From positions 53,123,759 through 53,187,758 of the forward strand of contig JAKGHH010000003.1 of NCBI GenBank assembly GCA_022828595.1: a DNA stretch of 64,000 nucleotides. Reading direction: 5' to 3'. The translations under genes and the position numbers were made by a program. A model generated the notes under the pieces. That model saw nothing but the letters and a program-made list of their open reading frames with translations, was not told the origin of the DNA and ran no database searches. How positions within the stretch are numbered: position 1 is the stretch's first letter; the number at the start of each line of letters is the position of its first letter. The stretch is from Nelumbo lutea (Eukaryota; Streptophyta; Magnoliopsida; Proteales; Nelumbonaceae). Positions 55,254 to 64,000 of the stretch are shown in pieces.

Positions 55254-55849
55254 ATTTTTTTGCCAATTATACCCTTGTCAATATACACTTTGAATGGTCC
55301 ACTATCGAACAATCCACGTCTTGTACACGGAGAGCCAAACTCTCCATGTGATGGTTTTCGCTAATTTAATTTCAAATATTGGTTCAATTTTATATGCCTA
55401 CTATTTTTGCAATTGTGTTTGGTGAGAGCATTCATCAAAAGACAAGTAATGGCTATTTAGATGAGTATTTGCTTGATTTGGGCTTGGTGCATGGGTGCTC
55501 TTGTTTTTGGTTTTTCACGTACGTATTTGCTTAACAAATTAACTGTTGTTTGGTTTGTCATGCAAATTCAATTAATAACTCAACCTAGACTACGTACATA
55601 GGCTCTGATCCACAGTTGATGATTCAAAAATGGCTCTAGAGTGAAATCTATGTAGAAAAGAGCACCACAAACCTTCACGCCCATTGGTTTTTCCCTGTTG
55701 TTCCATCTGGGAAAACTTGTACAGCTGTCAGACCCATTGATGTAGAGATTAGGACAGGCTATAGCATGGTTAATCTTGCTATCTTGATGGGAGTTGAAGA
55801 CGTAATATGAAAGATGAAAGGAGCTAAGATATCATGCATAAACCAAGAA

Positions 55850-56390
55850 TAAGCTTTCTTTAACATATATTGTATCCAAACTTTGTTTCGAGTGACAATT
55901 TGGTCTTCAAATTTTAAAATACGATAATTTAGTATTTAAATTTTTAAAATGTGATAATTTAGCAGTATCAGAACTTTTAAAATGTAACAATCCAGTACCT
56001 TTCGTTAACAAGTATGTTAATCAGCCGTTAAGTGACATTTGAAAAGTCAAAAATGCCTTAAAAATACCATTTAATTCTCTTTATCAACCACCCAAGCATT
56101 GACAATAAAATGAACAGTGCCAAATTCTAGATTCTTCTAAGCAGTCACCAAATTTTTTGAATAGAAGTGGCTGGGATTTGGGATTGTTCAGTTTTTTTGT
56201 CAACATTTGAATGGTCAATAAAGAGAATTAGATGGCATTCAAAGGGAATTTTTGACTCTTCAAATATCACTTAATAACTGATTAACATACCGGTTAGTGG
56301 CAGTTACTGGATTGTCACATTTTGAAAGTTTGGGGACCAAATTGCCACTCGAACCTAAGTACAGGGTATTGATAAGGAATTTTCCCTATT
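55850..56390. mobile_element. Mutator-like foldback element, about 540 bp
   Basis: Almost entirely two inverted arms of over 200 bp: CGAGTGACAATTTGGTC, ATGTTAATCAGCCGTTAAGTG and TTAATTCTCTTTAT on the left have complements on the right. The outer arm motifs (ACCTAAGTACAGGG, TCGAGTGGCAATTTGG) resemble those of the MULE at 42369. No clean 9-bp duplication. Confidence 0.65.
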
Positions 56391-57183
56391 TTTATTGTAT
56401 ATCCATGTATGTAGTCCATTTAAGATAGCTAAGCTTGCGTTTAAAAGGAGGAGAGATGTCTTATGGGTAAAACCTCTCTCGTGGTATTTTCTTTTGCAAG
56501 GTTTTAAAAACCGGATCGGGTACAGAACCGTTTTAGCTACTGATTTCCAGGTTAAATGGGTCCACCATCCCGTCGGATATGTTTTTCAAAGATATATCTT
56601 CTTTGTCCAATCACTGATACTTGGTTTAAATTTTGATATACTCCATATTTATACGTTTTCAAATGCTAAGCACTAATTAAGAAATTTCCTTAATTACCTG
56701 TTTTGTAGATTCTTAAATTTTCATGTTTTCAGGCTTTTAGTTGCTTTTTCCTATATTAGCGTGGAGGGGGTGGTTGCTTAAATAGTACATGTTTATGGCA
56801 TTAGGTAACTTTCCTCCGGCTTTTACTTTCTACTTTAGTTCTTTCCATTTTTTTTTTATAGTTTTAGTTGATGGATGCATGCTAATAATCTAACAATTCT
56901 GGATATATTAGCTTCATAGGTAAATAGCTTTTCTGATTTCCTTTGGTTGCTGATTGTACAAGATCATGCATGGATATAGAAAAACAATAAGATACCAATT
57001 AACAAGTCATATTACAAACAAAAATCAGTAATAATAAGACATACAGAATTATGGGGTTGAGAAAACAAAACTATATTTTTTAGAGAGACAGGTTAAGATG
57101 AAGAGTAGAAACTAGAAACACATGATAAGAATAATACGATTACATTTTTTTCGTTAAATAAAATAATAGATTCATAAGTTATA
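56391..57183. other. Spacer with TE debris
   Basis: 56500-56570 (GGTTTTAAAAACCGGATCGG) resembles the 51240 remnant; otherwise unassigned. Confidence 0.35.
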
Positions 57184-57256
57184 CTCATTTGTAGTATAGT
57201 GGTAAGTATTCCCACCTTTCACGCAGGCGACTCGGGTTCGATCCCTGGCAATGGCG
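57184..57256 (+). pseudogene. tRNA-Asp-like pseudogene with TTC in the anticodon position
   Basis: The body follows plant nuclear tRNA-Asp(GTC): GTAGTATAGTGGTAAGTATT (D arm), CCCAC-CTTTCAC-GCAGG (anticodon arm), and T arm CTCGGGTTCGATCCCTGG with an intact B box. The anticodon triplet is TTC, not GTC, so it would read Glu codons on an Asp-type body. Mispairs in the acceptor and anticodon stems and one extra base before GTAG suggest a dead copy. A tRNA-derived retroposon head is possible, but no SINE body follows. Confidence 0.75.
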
Positions 57257-57299
57257 CTTTATTTTTCTCAATGAAAAAATACACTGAAAATCATTTAGA

Positions 57300-58136
57300 T
57301 CGCCATTCACCATGAATTAATTCACTCCTCCCAAGAAAAAAAAAATCGGTGGACATGTAACTAGTAGAAACAAGGTGGGGATATGATATTTCTCACTTAG
57401 GTTATAGTCAAGGGACTCGTGGACTCATGCACAGGATTTCTTTTTTTAACTTTTTAAATAATTAATACTTATTTATATTTTATATATTACTTTTAATAAT
57501 TTTTTATAATACAAAAATAACAATGATTAATTTCAATCAGGATTGTTCATCAAACTAATGAAACCAATCAACACAACCCAAGTTAGTTTTTTAGTATTTC
57601 CATTTGGCTTTGCTTCAACAATTTCCCAACCTAACCAGGTTGGATTGGTTTCACTTTGACCATTTGTAAATCGACCAAAATCGAATGACTTGATGATATA
57701 TATTATTTTTAATATGTGAAGTAGGAAAATTCTCATATTTCTTATTTTAAAATATTTTATATCATAAATTTAAAATTTAAAATTATTTTTTAATGATGTC
57801 ATAATAACTTTTTAATTTAAAATTAATTTTTTTAGTTTAAATGTTTCGAACTGACTGACCAAACCAAAAATTGAACTAAACCGATACAACCCAAGTTGGC
57901 CGATTTTTTACTAATGGTCAGTCAGTTTCGGGTGACCAACTCCCCAACCTGAGCAAGTCAATTTGATTGGCCAAACAAATTATAACTGAGTCGAACCAAC
58001 CCATGGACACACTTAACTTCAGCTAAATTAATAGTCTAATATCTAATAAATAACAATAGTTTAATCTCCAATAATTATTGAAAATTTATAGTGAAAATAC
58101 ACAATTATTGAAAATATATTGGTAATGAAAATTGAA
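57300..58136. other. Spacer with hAT-type debris
   Basis: 57530-58010 has scattered AACCCAAGTT, GACCAAACC and GGTTGG motifs like subterminal repeats of the hAT elements, with no definable ends. No gene. Confidence 0.35.
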
Positions 58137-58139
58137 TAA

Positions 58140-58258
58140 GGCTCGGTTTGGAAGGAGTACAAATACAAATATGTACTGTGCAAATACATACAAAATAATA
58201 CAAAAGACAAGGTTTTACACTCTACATATTTGTATTTGTACTCCTTCCAAACTAAGCC
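58140..58258. mobile_element. Tourist-like MITE, 119 bp
   Basis: Ends GGCTCGGTTTGGAAGGAGTA and, reversed, GGCTTAGTTTGGAAGGAGTA, extending over nearly 37 bp. Flanked by TAA (58137-58139 and 58259-58261). Contains TTTTACACTCTACATATTTG, also in the MITE at 2462. Confidence 0.92.
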
Positions 58259-59406
58259 TAAATAACCAATAAAAATGCAATAAATACAATAATTACAAAA
58301 TTACAATGAATACTAAAAAATATATTAAATTACTCAAGAAAAAGTGTAATCTCAAATAATAGTTTAATCTTTAATAAATATTAATCAATAAACTATAACA
58401 AAAATACAATAAATACAAGTATAATAAAATAAATTTAAAATTTAAATAATAGTAGTTTAATTTCCAATAATTATTGAAAATTTTCTATTAAATAACAAAA
58501 CAAAAATAAACTTATACTTAATTATTGAAAATATATTTATCAAAAAATACAATAAATATTAATTATAGTGTAGATAAATATAGATTAAGATTTTAAAATT
58601 ATTATTAATAAATATTAATTTGTTTGAAAGTTATTTTCTAGAATTGTTAATTGATATAAGTGAAATTAGTTATTTAGAATATTATTTAGCTATTTAAAAT
58701 TTAAAATATTAATTATTTATTGTATTTAATAATCCATAAAATTATAATATATACTATTATTACATAATTTTGTTATTAATTTTATAAATATTAAATTATT
58801 ATTAATTTGAGTGTTATGTTATAATTATTTTTCTACTTTTAAGATTTTTTTTTGAAGTTATTACATAATTTCCTTATTTTAACTATTTAAAATCTAGTTA
58901 TGTTAAATATTTCATTATTTAAATATTGAAATAATATATAAAATATTTGAAAATTTTGTGTAAAATTCAAAAACCTCCCCTAAAGTTTTTAACAATCATA
59001 AAAACCTCCCCTATAGTTTCATTTTAGCAAAAAAAACTCCCTCTATTTTTGAAAAGTTCAACAAATACCTCCCTTTCTTCAATGACCAAGACGAAAAATG
59101 TTAAAGAGATGATCATTTTTCAAAATACCTATTTTACCCTTTTACAAATCAATGTGCATATGTTTTTTTACTTAAATAGCCCTGTCTCAACAACTCCATA
59201 ATCCGCTCAAACACTGTTCATCTTCTTTCTCATGACGCATAGTAGCAGAATGGCGGTGCATACCCCTCTCCAAACACATCACATCTTCCGATACCTAGAC
59301 CATCGAATTCACACCGGAGATCTAGTACACCATCTCACTCTACAACACTAGATTGATGGTGGGCAAAAATAGACCAGTTCGCGTGATAGCTACCATGCCA
59401 TAAGCC

Positions 59407-59534
59407 CTAATTTCTCTCCTTCTGAGCTAAAGCCTTAGAGGATATCTCTCCTTCATAGGTGCTGGGCTCAAAGTTGGTCACCTCTTCCCTTCCATTGCAC
59501 TTTATAGCTGCCTTGTCATAAGCCTTGATTTCTA
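59407..59534 (-). pseudogene. AP2-type exon fragment 3 (end of the second AP2 domain)
   Basis: Minus-strand translation [20 protein letters not shown] then [10 protein letters not shown] matches the end of the second AP2 domain of euAP2/TOE proteins (usual form [20 protein letters not shown]). The YLGLFD exon part before it is decayed. It reads on to a stop at TAG (59409-59407). The [10 protein letters not shown] form is typical of the AP2/TOE lineage rather than ANT. Confidence 0.88.
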
Positions 59535-59881
59535 GAAAATCAAAATGGAGATTCGAGTTGGATGGAACCCTATTGAGGTTGAGAATTCAGGGTAAGAAAT
59601 TCAGTATCAGAGAGAAGGAAACTCATGATAAGTAGGACTTGGAAAGCAAGCATTTTATTCTCACTGATGAAAACACTCATAGTTCTCAAGCACTTTCATT
59701 TGCTTTTTTTTTTCTCTACTCTCTACCTTTGATGAATTAGGCATCTTGGAAATGTTTTCCATGAGGAAAGGTTTCCTCCATAGACAAGTTATAAGAGCTT
59801 CTTTTTAAAGACTCTCTAATCACCACTTAATCTTAGATGCATAAAGTAATATGAATATGTAATTTCATTTCATGGATGTCT

Positions 59882-60030
59882 TACTTCTTTCCAAGGAACT
59901 ACCCCATTCGAGCTTCCCACCGACCACATTTATGCAACATCACCCCTCTGTATTTTGAGCTTCCTCTTCAAAATCCGGTGCTTTGGCGTCGAAGAATATT
60001 CACAAATTCTTCCTTGGTAAGGTTCCTCAT
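59882..60030 (-). pseudogene. AP2-type exon fragment 2 (linker and start of the second AP2 domain)
   Basis: After a CTCAG acceptor the frame reads NLTKEEFVNILRRQSTGF, stop, RGSSKYRGVMLHKCGRWEAR, MG, stop, FLGKK. Apart from two in-frame stops it is the highly conserved inter-domain linker and first strands of AP2 repeat 2. It ends near a GTAAGA donor-like site. The DNA-binding strands are interrupted, so no working product is expected. Confidence 0.92.
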
Positions 60031-60075
60031 CTGAGAATCAACAAAAGAAACAAAAACACTACATCATTCAAAAAA

Positions 60076-61767
60076 GGGTAAATTACAAAGACCCCCCCCC
60101 CGGTACTATGGGGTCTGTGACAAAGACCCCATGTACTTTGTTTTATGACAAAGACCCCTTGTATTATGACCATGAGACAAAGACCCCCTTCCCTGTTAAC
60201 TCAGCTAAAAGGTGTCATTTGACGAAAATACCCTCCACAAGTCGAGTTAACATTTTTAAAATTGCAAAAATAGACACCCATTGAAAACCCTCATGTAATC
60301 CATCTCAGATTGTCCATATCCGTTCTCTACCTGAAACCCAACTGAAAACCCTACTTGAAACCCTAAACACTGCTTGAAGCCCAACCGAAAACCCTCATGT
60401 AATCCATCCCAGATCGTCTGTGTCCATTCTCTATCGGAGATTGCACCAATACCACACCGAATGTAGAGGAAAGCGAGTGTCATTGTTGCCAGAGAAGAAG
60501 ATATTGTCATCGTCACTAAAGAAGAAGATTTATTTTCGCCATTGCCGGAGAAGAAGGGTGCCCTTGACAGTTTTTGAAACTGGGCTTTTGTATGATCTTA
60601 TAAGGGTGCCCTTGATAGTTTTCCTGCATACAAGTTCAGTAATGGAATCCTCCTCCTCAATTGGAATCTTGTATGTAGTAGATCCTCGGCCATCGTAGTT
60701 ATTTGTGACATTATCTCCACAATAACATTGATTAACTCCAGCATGGGAATCTATAACTCTATCTGGATTATGACTACTATAACCAGGTATGGACTCTGAA
60801 ACTTTCAGAGTTGGTTCTCCCTCTTCTGAGGGACATGAACTACTCCTTGTTTGGATTCAAATGCATTGCTTCTTCCAACTAAGTCTATAGTGCCTTCTAT
60901 TTGAGGCCAACAATCTGGCTCATAAGTCCCTTCTATCTGGTTAAGGCTTCTACATTGGTTTCCATTGTAATCTTGCATCTCATCATCACATGGTTTACTC
61001 ACATCTGAGAAAGAATGCCCTACTTGGTTAACTGTTTCCACATTTCTATGCAATATTAAGACTTCTTAGAGACCAAATGCTCTTTATGGTCATTAAACTT
61101 GGCTTTAGTGAATGGTGGACTGACCTAGCTTGTACTTCCTCAAAGTAGGAAGTTTCTTTCCCATTTCTAAGAAAGCATGACAATTTTTGGTTTTCCCATT
61201 TCAGCTATGAAACTTCTCCCTCTCCCTCTTATTTTAGGTTTTGTAACAAAGAGCTCGGCTAGTTTTCTTTTTTTAATTTTTGATTTTTTATTATTTTTTT
61301 GATAATGCCTTGGTACCGTGGTCAGGGTAGATCACTCACCAAAGTAGGACAACGTATTCCGCCCTTGCAACTGAAACTTGTGAGGGAGAAATCTTGTGCG
61401 GCTGAAACTCGTGAGGGAGATGACCCTTGCTACTATAACTCAGAGCTTGCAACTGAAACTGATGAGGAAGAAATCCCATGCGGCTAAAACTCGTGAGGGA
61501 GATGTCCCTTGCTACTGTAACTTGGAGCTTGGTCAGGAAGGAGAAATCCCTTGGTTGCAAGGGAGAAATAAGGTGAGAAAACATATAACTCAAAAGAGGG
61601 TTAAAATTGCCCGAATAGTTATTACAAGGATAATATGGAGATTAAAAATATTGCAACGGCAGATTTTGGATGGAAGGTTAACGAAAGGGGGTATTTGTCT
61701 CATGGTCATAGTACAGGGGGGTCTTTGTCATACACCCCATAGTACAGGGGGTCTTTGTAATTTACCC
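60076..61767. mobile_element. Nested Mutator-like element, 1.7 kb
   Basis: Perfect 9-bp duplication TTCAAAAAA (60067-60075 and 61768-61776) and ends GGGTAAATTACAAAGACCCC identical on both sides; TIRs continue about 110 bp with repeated GACAAAGACCCC blocks. Inside, GAAAACCCTCATGTAATCCAT is repeated (about 60282 and 60388), and an 82-bp unit starting GCAACTGAAACT is tandem at 61367 and 61449. Short frames at 60805-61053 (-) and 61396-61791 (+) have no recognised domain. It sits in the intron between AP2 fragments 1 and 2, so it arrived after capture or in the same host intron. Confidence 0.92.
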
Positions 61768-61825
61768 TTCAAAAAAATTGCAAATATTTGAGACTCTGCG
61801 AGAAATGCCTAACCCACTATCCCAC

Positions 61826-61910
61826 CTGTTTTAGATCTTCTTTGTAATCGTTAAGATTAAAATTGATATCAGCATCAACTTCACGGAATTTGATAACTTG
61901 ATCATATTCC
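61826..61910 (-). pseudogene. AP2-type exon fragment 1 (end of the first AP2 domain)
   Basis: Between a TTTCAG acceptor and a CAG|GTGGGA donor the minus strand reads [20 protein letters not shown] then KEDLKQ. Native euAP2 genes have AYDRAAIKFRG-VDADINF-DYE-DLKQ as a separate small exon at exactly this position. One residue is lost (AA to V) but there is no stop. Confidence 0.9.
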
Positions 61911-62439
61911 CTGAAAGCAACAATGACCAGATATCGACCATGTGAGTCTAAATTGTAAAAACCTCCCTTCTATGGATATCACGTGAACTGGTTCATCTAT
62001 GCCCACCATCGATCTAGTGTTGTAGAGCGAGATAGTGTATTGGATCTCCTGTGCAAATTCGGTGGTCCATGTATCAGAAGATGTGATGTGTCTGGAGGGG
62101 GAAGTGCACCACCATTCTTCTGTTGTGCGTCATGAGGAAGAAGATGAACAATGTTCGAATGAATTATGGAGTTGGTGAGACAGGACTATTTTAGTAAAAA
62201 TAAATGCACATTAATTCGTAAAAGTGTAAAATAGGTATTTTGAAAAAAATGATCATCTCATTAACGTTTTCCTTCTTGGTCATTAACGGAAGGGAGGTAT
62301 TTGTTGAGTTTTTTAAGAATAGAGGGGAGGTTTTTGCTAAAGTGAAACTATAGGGGAGGTTTTTATGATTGTCAGAAACTTCAAGAGAGGTTTTTGTATT
62401 TTACCATTATATTTTCATAAAAGTACTTTTATAAAAATG

Positions 62440-63061
62440 CTTTCGTAAAATTTGAAAGAAAATGAAGGACAAAATAGTCACAAATGCTTATTTAAGTGCT
62501 TATTGGAGAAAAAGACTACCAAAAACCCGATATAAAATAAGTGCTTACTTTTTAAAATAAGCACTAGAAAAAGTTGGATGCCAAATGCAAACAAGTGCTT
62601 ATCGGAATAAGCACTTGTTTTTTAACCACTTATTCAAGGGTTGCTTGGGACTAGTGCATTTCACGACCATTCCATTTCGTTTCTTGAATCGGTAAAAAAA
62701 TGGTAATTGGTAGCCCTGTTAAAAAAAAAAAAACATTTTTGTAATAATTAGCTTTGGGATTCGAGAAAGGAGAGGTTTCTTGAAATGCAAAACTTTTGTT
62801 TCTTAAATTGCTTGAGTGATCTTGAATCACCCTGGTGACATGGCACATTGAAATTTGAAAAAGCTTTCCATTTTTTGAGGTGCCACATAGTTGTCATTAT
62901 AAATATATTATAATATTAAGCTAAATCACTTTAAACTCATAGTCAACCTGTATCCCATTTTTTTGTGTTTCTCAAAAACATAGACGAAAACGAATCACTT
63001 GTAATTCAGGGCCCACTTGTGAAACAGAACAGTCGTAAAACACACCAATCCCAAACGTCCC
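62440..63061. mobile_element. Nested inverted-repeat elements
   Basis: 62450-62640 has AAGTGCTTATTT-type repeats and the hairpin AGTGCTTATCGGAATAAGCACT. At 62635-63061 a TIR unit is framed by GGGTTGCTTGGGACTAGTG and, reversed, GGGACGTTTGGGATTGGTG. The AAGCACTTATT motif resumes after it, so the second unit is inserted in the first. Confidence 0.5.
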
Positions 63062-64000
63062 CTGAATAAGCACTTATTTTTAACATAAACAATCTCAAAC
63101 ATAACCTTAATTGTAATCGCCAATCTAGGAATATTGCTACAAATGAATTTAATAAAATTTGGATATGGATATACAACCCGATCCGTTAAGAACACAAGAG
63201 ATCTGGATTCGATACGGATCATTACCCAAAAGAATCAATATGGATATGTGAAATATTGAATGGAATTTGATTTGAGATTTAAAGATCTGTATAAAATCAA
63301 TATAAATCTAATTAATTAAATGCAAAACGAAGAATCTATACATTGTGAAGAAACGAAAATAGGTTTTTCTAAACCCAAAATCACACTTAATCTTGAAAAG
63401 CATTACATTAAATTAAAATTCTAAAAATGGGTATCATATATATATATGTCTAGAATAGGATTGAAATGGATCGATCCTAACAGATGGTATCAAACAAGTA
63501 GTCAAATTCGATAGGTCCCATTAATAAACCAATGGAATTGAGTTGGCCCATTATAGTTTCTCTGTTGCTCGTCTTTTTGTGATAGACAGACAAATGTGGT
63601 AAAGCTTGACTAAACCTAGCGCAGCACTTAGCACAGTGTAACATGCATGTGAGATGAGCAACCCATCTTGTCCAATCTGCTACAATAGTGTGGAGGAGAA
63701 GGCAACCTTTTGTTCGGCGGGTAATCCTTGTTCTTTCGGCCATAAAGCTCTCTGTGATGTTTGGCAGGAAAAGAGTTCATCTAATTGGTCATCAGTCACT
63801 CCTAAATCTCCTCTAAATCTGGAAGGATATTGTTTCTCTTTTGAAGATGTTAAATGCAACCTTTTTATCTTTTTCTTCAGAACTCAAAACGAAAACGGGA
63901 GAATCTGGTTCAGTTAGATTAGATACTCTTCGTTTGTCTTGTATTTACCTTTCACCATAAATCGGATGCATCGGCGATGGCGATGTAGTCATTGCAGCGC
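63062..64000. other. Right-edge sequence, unassigned
   Basis: AT-rich to 63470, then mixed composition. A plus frame at 63654-63917 (MSNPSCPICYNSVEEKATFC) and an opposing frame at 63477-63743 overlap. Neither resembles a family I know; the CxxC spacing in the plus frame is not enough to name a zinc finger. A gene beginning past the edge cannot be excluded. Confidence 0.3.

Larger units (their letters stand above)
58959..62405 (-). mobile_element. Pack-MULE carrying AP2-type gene fragments
   Basis: Terminal inverted repeats of about 430 bp (58959-59385 and 61975-62405) begin TGTAAAATTCAAAAACCTCC and, reversed, GGTAAAATACAAAAACCTCT. They share ATGATCATTTTTCAAAATACC, CCTGTCTCA, GACGCA, CACATCACATCTTC and CTACAACACTAGAT. 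Between the arms lie three exon-like segments of an APETALA2-type gene on the minus strand, in native order and with introns. A second MULE (60076-61767) is inserted in one of those introns. Long TIRs plus captured host exons define a Pack-MULE; a clean 9-bp duplication of the outer element was not found. No transposase gene is present. Confidence 0.85.

Noticed and set aside
63654..63917. Open frame with CPIC and other cysteines as a zinc-finger gene start
   Set aside because: Spacing fits no known finger, an opposite frame overlaps most of it, and no splice or promoter context supports it.

Overview
The window is plant nuclear DNA: GT-AG introns of very different lengths, AT-rich gene-poor spacers, many LTR, LINE, SINE, hAT, Mutator-like, Tourist-like and Helitron-like remains, and plant-specific protein families. 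Base composition and repeat types fit an angiosperm. The very long TE-filled intron and abundant hAT elements would suit an early-diverging eudicot such as lotus (Nelumbo), but the species is a guess.

The window starts inside a decayed Cu/Zn superoxide dismutase gene (about 35-1277, + strand) with frameshifts and a tandemly duplicated exon. From 2.4 to 8 kb come small inverted-repeat elements, including three related hairpin units and Tourist-like MITEs with TAA duplications. The main gene runs from 8935 to 38240 (+). It is a six-exon AT-hook nuclear-localized (AHL) gene of 388 codons spread over 29.3 kb. Its second intron is 20,950 bp and holds two Ty1/copia elements (one with a nested hAT), a non-autonomous LTR-like unit, LINE pieces, an Au-like SINE, a TIR element set in poly-G and several very short retroposon-like tails.

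From 39 to 47 kb the spacer holds a Tourist MITE, two hAT elements, a 2-kb AT-rich Helitron-like unit (second copy at 52-54 kb) and a 2.6-kb Mutator-like element with a 9-bp target duplication. A small two-exon gene on the minus strand (47400-47813) encodes a secreted cysteine-rich defensin-like peptide. From 48 to 58 kb there is AT-rich TE debris, a tRNA-Asp-like pseudogene and a 119-bp Tourist MITE.

The most notable object is at 58959-62405: a Mutator-like element with terminal inverted repeats of about 430 bp that carries three exons of an APETALA2-type (euAP2/TOE) transcription factor gene on the minus strand, with introns kept (a Pack-MULE). A second Mutator-like element (60076-61767, perfect 9-bp duplication) is inserted in one captured intron. 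The window ends in unassigned sequence.
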